Assembly: GCA_001643675.2 (NCBI GenBank)
Contig: LSRY02000058.1
Span: 1-64,000, forward strand
Length of the DNA: 64,000 nucleotides
From: Monocercomonoides exilis
Taxonomy: Eukaryota > Preaxostyla > Oxymonadida > Polymastigidae
Reading direction: 5' to 3'
Position numbers and translations under genes: made by a program. The notes under the pieces are model-generated. The model was not told the origin of the DNA, did no database searches, and saw nothing but the letters and a program-made list of their open reading frames with translations. Position 1 is the first letter of the stretch. Each line of letters opens with the position of its first letter. Below, piece by piece: positions 40,863-54,333 of this stretch.

Positions 40863-41120
40863 TATGGGTGATTATTTTTGAAATCATATTTTTTCATTCA
40901 TAATTTTCGGTTTATAAATACCCCTTGAATATTAATAAATGAACATAAAAAAAGTCAAATGATATGTTTGAGACATCTTCATCTTTATTTCAGCAAAACA
41001 TTTATTTTTGAAACAGTTATAATAGTTTTTATATTTAAATTCAAAATCTCTTCCCAATAACAAACAATCTTTGAAAAATCAACACACCGAAAAAAGATAT
41101 GATATCAAAAATAATCACAC
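40863..41120. repeat. MITE, about 258 bp
   Basis: The left end TATGGGTGATTATTTTTGAA and the right end GATATCAAAAATAATCACAC are imperfect inverted repeats continuing with ATCATATTTTTTC on both sides. There is no coding capacity. Copies lie at 21505, 51543 and 52103. Confidence 0.75.
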
Positions 41121-41273
41121 AATTAACTATTGTTTTAACAAATTTCAATTGTTCATCATCTGTAAAATAATATGGTCAACCAACTTTCCTAGTATATTGT
41201 CCTTTGTCTTTCTTTTTTTTGCTCCAAAAGAACTGAAGTATGTATTTTGTGATCCTTTTTCGTAATCTTGGTT

Positions 41274-41318
<45 letters not shown>

Positions 41319-41897
41319 GTGATTTTTTCTTCTGTGCTTTGAAATACAAATAGCTTTTGGTAATCATCAAATTTATAAAATAATGGTTATTGAATGAATC
41401 CCATATTCGTGAAAAAATAATTAATGAAAAATGAAAAAATAATCATTGTTAGTGATTGAAAATAGGTTTTTATTGTCATTTTTCATTTTTAAATTATTGT
41501 TTGAATCAAAAGATGCAGTTTGTGAAGATTTTATTATATGTGCGGATTTTTTCCCTCGACATTAGTTGTGATAAAATCTTTTTATTTTGTTAATTTTTGA
41601 TTTTTTTTTTCTTTTTAACATTCTGATTTGTTGTAATTATTTTTTACAGAAAAAAAATTTGATTTTCTGTAATTGAATTATGTGATGATTGTTTTGGAAT
41701 TATTTTGATTTTCAAAAAGACTCAGTGGTTATGGATTTGTGAGCATAAAGGATTATTTGCATTTATGTGCGTGCTTTAAAGAGAAAAGATATCACGAAAT
41801 AATATTGAATTTATGTGTGTTGATTGGTTTGATTTTTTATTTTTTTAAAGAAAAAAAATATTGCAAAAAAAAAAATTATTTCATATAATGTGAAGAT
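41121..41897. other. intergenic, contains a 42-T homopolymer
   Basis: AT-rich. The homopolymer at 41276-41317 is 42 T. No gene. The 3' end of the giant gene lies to the right. Confidence 0.7.
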
Positions 41898-44800
41898 TTA
41901 TAGTAAATCCAAAAATGACTGATCTGCAGTATCAAGAAGATCAGTGACGATATTCGTCAAGCTTTCAATGTTGCTCTCGTTTGCTGAGTCCTTTTCCAAA
42001 TTCCTTGGAATGTTATTAGGTAATTGCTGCTGCTTGATAGAAGAGGAAGAAGAAAATGATGATGATGATGATGATGACGATGACGATGACGATGATGATG
42101 ATGATGATGATGCATAATCATCTGAACTTTTTGAATAATTCTTTGAAGATCCAACATCATCAGTATTAATTGCTACCAAAGGCATTTCGGCTTTGCGAAG
42201 AAGAGAAGAGGAAGAAGAGGAAGAAGAAGAAGAGGAGGATAAGGAATAATAAGATGATGGCGGTGGTGGTGGAATCGCCTCTTTCATTCTTTCTTTATTC
42301 ACTTCAGAGCGAAAATGTGTTGATGAAGAGTCATCTTTCAATGAAGAAGGAGTGTTACTTAGAGAAAACAATGAAGAATTGTGTTGCTTCTGCTTGTTTT
42401 CTGCTTCATTCATGTGATGGCCACGATGCAACTGAACAAATAATAAGAAACAAATACAGTGTTTAAAAAAAATTGAGAAATAATTAATTTGTACATATAT
42501 GAGTGAACGCATGCACGAATGAATGAATGAATGAATGATCAAAAATTATTATTATTTAAATAGAAAATAATAATTATTCAAAATAGAATAAATGATTCAA
42601 AATAATAAACAAACAAATAAATAAATAAATAAAATTTAAAATTAAAAAGTCTGTAACAATAATTTCTGCAAACTTTCCCACTAACATGGCTTGCCCAATC
42701 GTTTTCATGCAACTTAATATTGCACAGCGAGCAAAAACGCATTTTCCCTCTTTCTCCTTCTGCACCAGCATGTTGATGAGAAGGAAGAGAATTTTTGTTT
42801 CTGTTGTTTTGTTGCATGCTGCGAATGTTATCTGAACTGCGTGAATGTCTTTCGCGGGGATAATCATTGTGTTTGGAGGAAGAGGAAGAGGAAGAAGGAG
42901 AAGAGGAAGAAGAAGAAGAAGAAGAAGAAGAAGAAGAAGAAGAAGAAGAAGAAGAACCTGGAGTATTTTTACTAATTGAAGACAGACCAGCAATGAAAGG
43001 CTCAGAAGCCAAATAAAGAGAAGATGAAGAGGAAGGCGAAGAAAACAACGAAGAGAGGGAAGGAAGATAATCATCCGTTGGAACTTTCTGTGATTCAAAG
43101 ACAATTGTCGTTGTGGTTGAATTGCGATCATCACGTGAAGAGGAGGAAGAAGAAGAAGTAGACGATGATGATGATGATGAATAAGAAGAATAAGAAGAAC
43201 TATGATGTTTCTTTGGAGAACGGCTTCTTGAATGATGCAAATGAAATGAAGAAGGAGAAGGGGAAGGAGATGGAGAATGAGAAGGAGAGGCAGAATACGA
43301 GCGAGATCTGTGTCTGTAATAGCTTCTGTGCTCTGAACGAGGTGGGGTGTTGTGGCGACGGTTGCGAAGAGGAGGAGAAGGAGGAGAATGAGAATGAGAA
43401 GAATGAGAAGAAGAAGAATAAGAAGGAGAATGAGAATAAGAATGAATAGGAGAACGATGAGAATAGGAAGAAGGAGAAAAAGAAGTAGATTTTTTGCGAA
43501 GAGCAGAAAAAGCTTTGCACAATCTGTTTGGCGAGTGGATGACTCGCAAATACTTTTTTGTTCTGGGAGGATGAGAAAGAAGATCAATTGTTGATTTCTC
43601 AGTCAGAAACAGAAGTGGCACATTGTCAATGAGAAAGTCTTCTTTTGTGTACAAAGCAAGTGACATGTCGATTTCTTCTTCCCATTTCGTTGATGATGAT
43701 GATGATGATGATTCATTTATCCCTAAAATTTCGATTCCTTCTGTTTTTTCTGATCTTTCTGGTGAAGTTTGTTTTATTTCTGGTTTGTTCGTTAAATCTT
43801 CCATTGCAAGAGTAGTGGTTGTGGAAGAAAGCGAAGGAAGCAGAGATTCGTTAAATGAATTGCGAATAAATGAAATAAGAGAAAGTCTTTTGATTCTTTC
43901 AGCCAAGTTGTCAATATTCGAATGCGAAGAAGAGTGAAATGCTGATGATGCAATTGAATCTGAAGAACTATTCATTTTTGTGGCTTTTTGCAAAAAATCT
44001 GTGAAAGAAGCATCAAATTCATTTGCCTTTTCTTCTGCTAAACTTTCTGTGGAATGACTCATCAACTTCGTAACGTCGCCTTTTTGAAGAACTTCGTTCA
44101 TTCCAATCAATTTTTCTTGCTCTTCCTTTTTTTCATCATTTTTCAGAGAAGAAAGCGATTGCAAACTTGAAATTCGATTTGGATTTTCAGTATCACAAAT
44201 TGAATCATCAGAAGGAATTGCAAAAATGTTTGGTGAGTTAACAATTGCATAAATCAAAGTCATCACATGCCCACATATTTCTTCTCCTTCTCCTTTCTTC
44301 ACTGCCCCAGAGCAAGTGCAATAGGACGAAATGAATGGCAAGAAGCTTCTAAGGAAAGAGGAAGAAGACAAGCGATCTTCAGAGGAAAGCGAGGACAAAG
44401 AGGAATAAGCAGAAGGTTGACTGTCTTTGCACAAAAGCCCAACATCTTCTGCTGTGCAAAGCGAATAAAACAAACGCGGACAAAGCTCCAAATGGAGAGT
44501 GCAAAATACATATGTGCTTTTTCTTTCTTTTCTTTTCATTTCGTTTAAATCCGATTTATTCAAAGATAACACACTTTGAGGGGCAAAAGAGCCTGAAAGA
44601 AAAGGAATGTGGAAAGCGCAGCTAATTCTGGCAGTGTTTTCAATGATGGAAGAGCGGAACTCGACAATGTGGTTTGACAGAGAGCGGAATTGGAAAAGCA
44701 AATTGACTGAGGAAAAAAGGCGGCGAAGCGGAGAAAGAGAAAAGGAGAGAGAAAGAGAAGGAGAAGGAGAAAGAGAGGAGGAAAGTGCTGTGTTCTGTTT

Positions 44801-47462
44801 GTTGTCCGTTTTATCTTGTCTTGACTGCAGATTCACAGAAATTGACTGTTTTTTGCTTGTTTTTTTGGGTTTTTTGGGTTCAACTTGAACAAGTTTTGAG
44901 TTGTGAATGAACTGAGGCAAAGGAATAAGAAGAGAAGGAGGAATAACTCCTTCCACAATAAAGCCAACAAATACCACACTCATCCACATTGGGACTTCTT
45001 CTGTCTTCTCTTCTGTCTTCTCTGTCTTCTCCTCCTTCTCTTCCACCTCCATCTTCTCCCCTTCTTCTTCTTCTTCAGCCACTTTTTCTTTTTCTTCTTT
45101 TTCTTTTTCTCTCATCATTTTTTCTACTTTCATCTGAGATGGACACTCAAGATGTGATGAATGAGCAATCACTAGTGGAATTTGGCTGTCAAAAAACATC
45201 GTTTCAACCGCATCTTCTTCCTCTCCATTTCTCTCTCTCTTTCTTTTCGCTTCATCATTCAATGAATCAAATGTGATTGTATTTGAGCAAGAATGTAAAT
45301 TTTTATTGACATAATTATCAGTATTATTTTTTATATTTATATTAATATTATATTTATCCTTCTGAGTTAACCAACTTGGGGAATATTTGCGAACAACACG
45401 TTGTTCTTCCCAATTAGGGTTGTCAACTTCCAAAACAGGAAGTGCAGAACATAGAACTATGTATTGGTTTTTGAGCAAAGGAGAAAGAAGAATAAGTCCA
45501 TTTTTTGCCGGAGGAAGGAGAGAAAGAAGAATTTGTGGAGAAGGAATGGAATTGAAAGAGGAATCAGAAGAAGAAGATGATGATAACGGTGAAAGAGAAG
45601 AAGAAGAATTTGATAAGTTAATAGAATTCATCCCATTTTCCATCGTCATCAACTTATTTGGCTGGAAAAGTGGGACAACAAAGCGAAGATGAGTGTGAAT
45701 ATTGCAATTTTGAATGATTTGCATCAAAAAGGATGAATGAATGGCGTAACAGAAGGACAAATGAGGGGGAAGAAGGAGAGAATAGAAGGAGCTGCATTGG
45801 GAAGAGAGGGAAGGAGAAAGAGAGAAGGAGGAAGAGAAAGGAGATGGGGAAGAAGAAGAGGAAGAGGAAGAAGAAGATGGATGTGAAGAAGAAGATGAAG
45901 ATAGAGAAGAAGATGATGAAGATAAAGAGGAGGAGGAAGAAGAAGGAGGTGAAGAAGAAATTGATGATGATAATGACGGAGAAGAAGAAAATATTTTTTC
46001 AACTGAAGAAGACGAAGAAGAAGAAGAAGAAGAAAAAGGTAATGATGCTGATAAAGACAATGATAATGAAGAATCAGGAATTTTCTCTTTTAGTTCAATT
46101 TCCATTTCATTTTCTCCGATTTCTTCAGATTTTTCATCTTTTTTCTCTTTTTCTTTTTCTTTTTCCTTCTCTTTTTCCTTCTTTTCCTTCCTTTTTGAAT
46201 GAAAAATTGATATTTTTTCCATCTTTTGAGGAAGAGGAGCGAGAAGAAGAAAAGCTTTTGCCGGCAAAAAAGACAAAAATGAAACCAAAATTTGTTTTTG
46301 GAGAAGAAGATGAGAAGAATTGGTGATTTCTATTTGAGAAGGGAAATGAAGATTATTGAAATTATAATTTGTATGATAATTATTACTATTTGAGGAAGAA
46401 GAAGAAGAAGAAGAAAGTGAAGAAGAAGAAGAAGAAGAAAGAGAAGAAGAAGAAGGAAGAGAAAGAGAAGAAGGAGAAGGAGAAGAAAGAGATTGAAGAA
46501 GACGATGTGAAAAATCAGTGACAAAAGAAGAATTTGAAAGAGAAGAGGAAATTTGGTTATTGTTTGAATTTGTTGGAGTGTGAAGTTGGTTGGTGAGAGA
46601 AGCAAGAGAAGAAGAAGAGGATGGGGATGATGATGATGAAATGGAAGAAAGAGAAGAAGCAATGGAAGGAGGAGGAGAAGAAGAAGAAGAAGAAGAAGAA
46701 GAAGAAGAACTTAATGATGATGATGATAAAGACAATGATGGATGACTCTTCAATAAAATTTCATCTTCTCCTCTGTTCTCCTCAAATTTCTCTTTCTCTT
46801 TCTCTTCCTTCTCTTCCCCTTCAAAACCACTCGAAATAACAGGATATAATTCTCTATAGAACAAATCATCTGAAATTGAATGAAGAAAAACTAAATTTTC
46901 TTCTTTTTCTGCAAATTTCGAATTCAAAAACGCTTCCGAAGAAGCCAAAGAAATCGCTAAATTTCTTTTTAAAAGCGAAAAATAATTTTTTTTATTTTTT
47001 TCATTTTTTTCATTTTTGACATGCCATGTCAAAATCGGATTTAACTGGAATTTCACACAAATTTGCAGTTTTTTTAATAAATTTGCTGAAAAATGCAGAA
47101 ATTTTTGTCTTTTTAACCGAAATTTCCTTTTCCCCCGTTTTGGAGCTTGATTTGCGAAGGAAAAAAGACCCCAAACAAGATGAGGTTGATTCGGAGAGGG
47201 AGAAAAATGAGAAGGAAAATTTTGGGAAATTTGAGAAATTTGCGGAAGTTTTCGAAGATTTTGTTGATTTTGAGGAAGATTTTGTTGGAATTTTTCAGTT
47301 TTTTGTTGATTTTGTTGAGATTTTTGAAGATTTTGTTGAATTTTTGGAGTTTTTTCTGTTTGTTCTGTTTTTTGAGGGATTTTTTGAAGTTGAATGGAAT
47401 CTTTTGATGAAACGTTTGAAAAAGGAAGAGAAGAAGAAGAAGAACTTGATGAAGAAGAAGAA

Positions 47463-47495
<33 letters not shown>

Positions 47496-50400
47496 GCAGA
47501 AGAAAAAGAGGAGGAGGAGGAAGAAGAGGAAGAGGAAGAGGAAGAAGAAGAAGGTTGTTGAAGTGAAGAAATTGATGAAAGAGAAGATGAATTAGAAGAA
47601 GAAGAGGAAGAAGAGGAAAAGGAAGAGGAAGATGATGATGAAGCAGAAGCAGAAGAAGGAAAAGGAGAAAGAGAAGGAGAAGAAGAAGGAGAAGGAGAGA
47701 GAGAGGGAGAAGGAGAAGGAGAAGGAGAGAGAAAAGGTGAAGGAGAACGAGAATGAGAATAAATAGAAGTTGGAGAAGAAGAAGAAGATGATGATGATGA
47801 TGATGATGAAAAAGAAGAAGAAGAAGAAGATAAAGAGCCAACAGAAGCTGTTGAAGAAGAAGAAGAAGACAAGAAAGAAGTGGAAGAATAAGAAGAGGAA
47901 GAGGAGGAGGAGGAAGAAGAAGAAGAAGAAGAAGAACTTTCTTCTGATTCATCTTCTGATTCTGAAAGTGAAGAGGAAGGAGAAAGAGAAGGAGAAGAAG
48001 AAAGGGAAGAGGATGATGAAGAAGCAGAAGAAGAAGTTATTTTAGAAGCATTATAATCGCTAAAAGAAGCAGCAGACTTCCTATTTAAGGCTGGTGAAAC
48101 AAAAGACTTTGACTTTGGAGTCGTTTTCAAGCGAATTTTGAATGTTGTTGATTTTTTTGATTTTGACATGTCTGTCAAATTGACATTGGAAGAAGAAGAA
48201 AGAGAAAGAGAAGAAGAAATATTTGAAGGAGAAAGAGGAAGAGAGGAAGAAGGAGAAGAAGAGGAAGAAGAAGAAGAAAGAGAAGGAGAGGAAGAGGTAG
48301 AAGATGATGATGATGAAGATGGTTTAGTAATTGAAGACATAGCAATTTTGCTTGCTTCCAAAGAAAGCGGAACAAAAGAAGTGGAAGAAGAAGAAAGAGA
48401 AGGAGAAAGAGAAAGAGAAGAAGAAGAATTAAAAGAGGAAGAGGAAGAAGAAGAAGAAGCTAAATGAGAAGAAGAAGAAGAAGAAGAAGAAGAAGAAGAA
48501 GAAGAAGAACTTTTCAAGCTTTCAAATGTGATTAGAGGCAAAGCAGCTGAATAAAGAGAAGGTCTTTTAGCTTTAACAATATTTTCTTCTTTTTCTTCTT
48601 TTTCTTCTTTTTCTTCTTTTTCTCTGTTTTCTTCACTAATTCCATGGAATTTCTTTAAATTTTCTATTTTTTCGCTTTCTTCAACGTTTTCTTCGTTTAT
48701 TTCATTGTTTTCTATGCTTTCTTCTTTATTTCTTTCTCTTTCTTCTTCTTTTTCTTCTTCTCTTTCTTCTTCTTCTCTTTCTTCTTCTTCTCTTTCTTCT
48801 TCTTCTCTTTCTTCTTCTTCTCTTTCTTCTTCTTCGTCTTTGTCATCTTCTGCAATTCGCATCTTTCTTCTCTTCTTCTTCTTCTTCTTCTTCTTTTTCA
48901 TTGTCGCTTCCATCATCATCGTTTTCTTCTTTTTCTTTTTCTTTTTCTTATTTATTGTTAGATTTTCTTCTTCTTCTCTTTCTCTTTCTCTTTCTTCTTC
49001 TTCTTCTTCTTCTTCTTCTTTTTCTTCTTCTTCTTCTTCCATCATCATAACTGCATCTAACTTATGCATTAAATCCCGAATCATCTTCTTCTTCTCATTT
49101 TCCCTCATTTTCATTCGATTTTCTCGAATTTCACTGATTTTCTGCTGAATTTGCTGGATTTTCTTGTTTTTCTTTGTTTTTTTGCTTTCTTTTGTTGTTT
49201 TTGTGAGTTTTGTTGGTTTTTTCTTGTTTTCTATTACTTTTTCTTCTTCCCTTTCTCTTTCTTCTCTTTCTTCTCTTTCTTCTTCGTTTTCTTCGTTTTC
49301 TTCTTCTTCATTTTTCATTTCTTTCAACATTTTTCGGTTTTTCTTTTCTTTTTCTTTTTCTTTTTGAAGAAATTCCAACAGAAAATGATGTGAATGCGGA
49401 GGGAGAATAAGAATAAAACCAGAAAATGAAGAAGAAAAGGAAGAAAATGGAAAAAAGGGAGAAGAAGAAAAGGAAGAAGAAGAAAGAGAAGAAGAAGAAG
49501 AAGGATAAATAGAAGGAAAAGGAGAAGAGGAGAAAGAAGAAGAGAAGGGAGAAGAGGAAGAAGAAGAAGATGATGATGATGATGATGAAAACGCTAAATC
49601 GAACGCAGAAGAAAAAGAAGAAGAAGAAGAAGAAGAGGGAAAAGAAGAAGAAGCAATTGAAGAAGAAGAAAAAAATGTACCATTATTATTATTATTATTC
49701 CTCCACAATTCATCCCCAAAACTCGTTTTGTGCCCAAAATTCACCGAAATCCCTGTTTTGTGCTGAAACAAGTGCGAATCTTCTGAAGGCGCCTCTTCTT
49801 TGATCTGAAAATGCCTCAGAAAAATCATCCTTTCCTTCTCTTTTCTGCTAATTATGCGAAGAAGATGCTTTTGGAGCTCTTTATTTGGCGTGAGCTGGCT
49901 GACAATTTTCTGTTTGAGGAGGTGAATGGGGGAATTTGAGGGTTTGTTTGGGGTGGGGGAAGAGGAAGAGGAGGAAGAAGAGGAAGAGGAGGAGGCTGAG
50001 GATGGAAAGAAATAAATAAACAAAAATAAATAAATAAATAAACGAAAAAAAAAAAAAGAAGAAGAAGAAGAAGAAGAAGAAGAAGAAGAAGAATTAAAGA
50101 AGAAAAATGAAATAAAATAAAATAAATATCAAATTAAGAAAAAAAAATTCTCAAAAATTATCAAAAAATTTAAAAATTTAAAAATTTAAAAATTCCTTTT
50201 CAATTTCCATTTCTATTTCCCTTTCCCCTTTCCATACAATTCGCCTGCTCAGCCCCCGAATACCAGAACGCCCCGTCGCTCGCATCCCACGTGTCCTCGC
50301 TGCTTCTCACAGGGGCAGCCCATTCGCGCGGAATCTGCTTCAGAAAGGCGTTCTGCCCAAAGAGATGCTCTGGAAGCTGCCGCACGCTCACCAGCCTCAT

Positions 50401-51063
50401 CATCTGCTCCACCCCTTTCGCCAGCCTCGCTTTCCAGTCCTTCTCTGACGGCAGCTGCTTGTATTGCCCTTTGCTCTCCCGTCTCAGCCGCTTCTGCATT
50501 CGGTTTATTTCCGCCATCTTCATCTTCTTTTCTTCTTCTGCACTCAAAGGGACACCAAATATTTTGTTTAACGTGATTTCTGCTTTCCCCTTTTTTTCAA
50601 GCAAACCAAAGTGATTCATTAAAGCGTCTTGAAGAGAAATTTCTTTTCCTTTTTCAGTCTTTCGATTTTCTTTTGCTTGAGAATAATTGGGTGGTTCCGA
50701 AAAAATAATATCTCCTTTATCCGCAGGTTCCATAGTGTTTGTACGTTCATTATTCAATATATTTGGTTCCTCCTCTTGATCATTAATAGCATTTTGAAAT
50801 GGAATAGAATTAAATTGCTCCAGAAGTTGATGAAATGAAAGGATAGGAAAGAGAGACTCATTAGCAGATTGACAAATGAAATGGTCCTCTGCTGGGGTTC
50901 GATGCGTCTCGCTGAGATATTCTAATTCATCATCATTTTTCCCTTCAAAATAACTCTCAACAAAAAATGACTCAAAATCAAAGCCAGATGTATTTGAAAA
51001 AAATGTCTCGATGTCCAATGGTTCGTCTTTTCCATCAAAATTCATCCTTTGAACATTTTTCAT
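41898..51063 (-). CDS. giant Ser-rich protein (about 2,893 aa) with C-terminal U1-type zinc finger
   Basis: Exons 51063-50238, 49995-42674 and 42431-41898 join in phase; both introns are 242 bp with GT-AG ends. The stop is TAA. The first exon encodes an ordinary soluble region (residues 1-275, with LPEHLFGQNAFLKQIPREWA near its end). The middle alternates very long Ser tracts and Glu/Lys runs with short conserved-looking islands, for example LLPPAKNGLILLSPLLKNQY and FLSGSFAPQSVLSLNKSD. An RS-like stretch (HRSRSYSASPSHSPSPSPS) lies near residue 2500. Across the last splice, CSLCNIKLHENDW-ASHVSGK joins LHRGHH, completing a Cys2His2 finger of the U1-C/matrin RNA-binding type (residues about 2697-2718). 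That join is strong support for the intron. RS and U1-type elements hint at a nuclear RNA-related role, but the family is not recognised. The coding tracts are nearly pure GAA/GAT/GAG repeats and prone to slippage. Confidence 0.7.
42432..42673 (-). other. 242-bp intron splitting the zinc finger
   Basis: The donor GTTTGCAG follows GGGAAA and the acceptor is TTATTTGTTCAG. Splicing supplies the last His of the finger (HVSGK then LHRGHH). Confidence 0.75.
49996..50237 (-). other. 242-bp intron 1 of the giant gene
   Basis: The donor is GTATGGAAAGG and the acceptor TTTCCATCCTCAG. It contains stops in the upstream frame and joins phase 1 exactly (AAT T + CC). It is less certain than the zinc-finger intron, because two separate genes remain possible. 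Confidence 0.5.
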
Positions 51064-51542
51064 AAAATGTGAAGCAATAAAAAAGAAAGTCTTTTGAACA
51101 AATAAATAAATTCACATCAATGAAATCTGCCGAGTTGAATGAAAAATAATCCATACAGTAATTCACCTTTTCAGTTTTAATTTGTGAAAATACCAGATTT
51201 GGCGCTTAATTGTTTATATTATTTTTTATCAAAATTTTATTATTTACTATGGGAGTATTTATTATCTTTGTGAATGAAATCTCTTCATTTTCATACTCAT
51301 TCATTTTTCATTTATTCATGCAAATAACATATTAAACATTTCAACTGAAACTGAAGAAAAAAAAAAAAAAAAAAAGACAAAATAATAAAATTTATCGTAT
51401 TTTCAAAAAATGCACTTAAACTGATAATACATGTTGTTCATGATGTTGTTATTGAAGAAACAAATTGTTTTCAAAAATCCCAGTGACTGGAAAATTTCGA
51501 TCAAAATTCGAACGAAAGAATGATTTCAAAAGGATCAGATAT
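51064..51542. other. intergenic AT-rich spacer
   Basis: Probable 5' flank of the giant gene. A poly-A run stands at 51358-51375. No motif is recognised. Confidence 0.5.
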
Positions 51543-51800
51543 ATAAATGATTATTCTTGAATCCATTTTATTCATTCAAAAATTAAGGTTTGAGAATTCA
51601 TATTGAAATATAACAAATTAGCACTGAAAAGTCTTTTTTTTTCAAAGATAATGTTTTGATGAAAATAATCTCAAACATCGTAATTTTCAACATTACCACA
51701 CTTTTTTTCTTTTGAATGAATAATTCCTCTCCAAAGAATAAAAACTTTTGGAAAATTAACACACCAAACAAAGTTATGATTTCTTAAATAATCACCCATG
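51543..51800. repeat. MITE copy
   Basis: The left end AATGATTATTCTTGAATCC and the right end GATTTCTTAAATAATCACCC are diverged versions of the 40863-41120 termini. Internal AACACACCAAACAAAG also matches that family. Confidence 0.65.
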
Positions 51801-52102
51801 CAAAATATTGATCATAAAATAGGGTGGTTTTTTTATCCGGACAATTTTTTTATCCGGACAATTTTTTTATCCGGACATTTTTTTTAATTGGCGTATCTCA
51901 ATAAATGAAAACTGAAAATAGAAATAGCATATTGAACCATGTTTGAATATGTATTAAACGTTCATACAAAAAAATTTTTTGTCAATTTTTGTTTTTGATG
52001 AAGATCTTTGGAATTTTTTATTTATTTTTGATCATTTGTTTTGCTTGTTTAAAACCAGCACTCTTTCTTTGTTTATTTTTAATTACAATGTCATAAAACA
52101 TG

Positions 52103-52367
52103 CATATGTGTCATTATCTTTGAAATCATATCTTTTTTCGGGGAATTGATATTAAAAAGATTGTTTGTCAATGGGAAGTGTTTTTGTATTCAGATGATAA
52201 AATTATAACAACTGTTTCAAAAACAAATGTATTATCTGAAATAAAGAAGAATATGTCTTGAAAATGTCTGTGCACTTTTCAGTGTTCATTTTCTTGTATT
52301 CAAGAAAAATTTTTGAACCTAAATTTTTGAATGAAAAAATATGCTTTCAAAAATAATGACCCATATT
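52103..52367. repeat. MITE copy nested in the Merlin element
   Basis: The left end CATATGTGTCATTATCTTTG and the right end GCTTTCAAAAATAATGACCC are inverted repeats of the same family, with the shared internal sequence TCATATCTTTTTTCGG. Confidence 0.7.
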
Positions 52368-53343
52368 GACCTTTAATAATTCCAAATATTTTTTGTTTTT
52401 ACTTATTTTTTCGATTGTTTTTAACATTTCACCATTTTTGTCAAAAAATTTGAAAAAGTGAAAAATATGAACTGTAAAATATTTTTTGCATATTAAAAAT
52501 GATATGCATGAAAAGAAAAAGGTTTGCATAAAGCATTCACCGAGTTAAAATTTTATGAAATGTTGTTGTTTTCATTACACACATCAAATATTGAAAATGA
52601 TAAAAATGTTCATTTTACGTTCATTTTTATTTAAAATGACTAATTAATAAGATCACAAATGCATTATTATTATTTTTACACGATATAGAAATATATAATC
52701 CTTTTAATAAAATAAAAGTTCGGTAATTTTCATTTTTTCATATTTTTTGTCAAAAATGATGAAATGGAAAAAACAATCGAAAAATAAGAAAAAGCAAAAA
52801 ATATTTTGAATAATAAAACTTCATTATGTTTGTTTCATGGCCTTGTAGTTAAAAATAAACAAAAAAAGAAAGATAGTCCAAAATGGACAAAACAAATGGG
52901 GGAAAATACGGACTTTCAAGCTTTATTTGCACAAAGCATTGAAAAATTGCTTCTCTCATAACATTATATAACTTTATCAAATTTTGAAAAAAATTTGATT
53001 TTCAAATCAATTTTCAGGCTTCATTTATATCAAAACATAAAGTGTTGTGACATTTCTACATTGTTGAAAAATGGACTCATTTATATTGTGGGCATAATGA
53101 TACAATATGGAATGAAAGGAAAATGAAAATAAACCACACACGATGAAAACACATTGTTAATAATTTGCATTTGTGCAAGAAATTCTGTGCGGAAACGTTT
53201 CATTGATGAAATAAATAATTTAAAAAAATCTATTGATTTCACATATTTATGTGTTTTGATCAAAAAATATTTTAATGCAAATACAAGCGGAAAATAAGGA
53301 TCTTGGTATTTCAAAGTTGAATAAGCTCTTTTACGAATAGGAT

Positions 53344-54333
53344 ATGACGTGGAGCTGGTTTTTGGAGAAAGTGCTGCACAACGAAGTTCCGAAATGTAGA
53401 TATCACACAACACAAAAAATATGTTACACTGTTTTCCCCAATTACAGATACTGGAAATGTCCCAAATGTATTGAAAGAAAATCAGTTTATCATGGAACAA
53501 TATTTGCATACATGAATATTTCCTTGGGCTCAACTTTGTTAATTTGTTTGTATTATTGGGTGAAAATACCAATAAAAACAATTTCTTCTTTGCTTGGAAT
53601 ATCTCAAAAGACTGTGGGTTTTTGGTGCAGCGTTATTAGAGTCTGTTGTGCAAAAGAATGGAATGACAAACAGCAAACAATCGGAGGCGCAGGAAAAACT
53701 GTAGAAATCGACCAAGCTGTGTGGCGGAAGAGAAAATACGGAAGAGGAAGGAGAAAAGACCACGTTTGGATATTTGGAGGAGTGGAGCTTCTCGACGGAG
53801 GAGGAGCAAGCAAAAGATATATGACAATTGTCCCTAATAGAACCAAGAAAACATCACTTCCGTTGATTCAGCGTTTTATTTTTCTTGGAACGACCATTAT
53901 CTTGGACGAATGGAAGGCATATGCTTCGTTGGAGGAACTGGGCTATCAACATTTAACCGTCTGCCACAAAAGAAATTTTGTTAATCCAGAAACTGGAGCA
54001 TGAACGAACACAATTGAAGGATTGTGGTCACATTTGAGGTCATCTTTTCCGCGGTTTGGTACAAGAAAGAAATAAATTTTGGATCATATTGCCATGTTTC
54101 TAGCCAAAACCTCTCTCAAACTATCTTTTGAAGATCTAATAAATAAAATTGCAGAATATAAACCAGAAGAGGAAAAAGAAGAAGAAAATGAAATGAAAGA
54201 AGATGAAGAATCAGAAGAAATTGATGAAGAAGTGCCATTTTTTGAAGATATCATTCCCAACGAAGATAAATTGCTCGAAGACGATGATTTGGGAGTTGGA
54301 GACTGTGAAAGCGCTTCAGAATATACACCATAG
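53344..54333 (+). pseudogene. Merlin transposase with two in-frame stops, intronless
   Basis: The frame from ATG 53344 shows one Cys pair of a zinc ribbon (WKCPKCIERK), a helix-turn-helix-like KTISSLLGISQKTVGFWCS, and the catalytic blocks TVEIDQAVWRKRKY and TIILDEWKAYASLEELGY. A TGA at 54001 stands where the intact homologue has Asn, just before TNTIEGLWSHLRS (catalytic Glu). A TAA follows near 54073. The acidic tail ends CESASEYTP and TAG. The first half of the zinc ribbon is missing or altered. The dead gene lies within its own terminal repeats. There is no intron at the position where the 33-kb copy has one. Confidence 0.85.

Noticed and set aside
41276-41317. Poly(T) as a retrotransposon tail
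   Set aside because: No reverse transcriptase or target duplication is associated with it.
43000-50000. Many long plus-strand Glu/Lys/Met-rich and minus-strand Leu/His-rich frames
   Set aside because: All are shadows of the giant Ser-rich gene produced by GAA/GAT/GAG repeats, in which any frame stays open.
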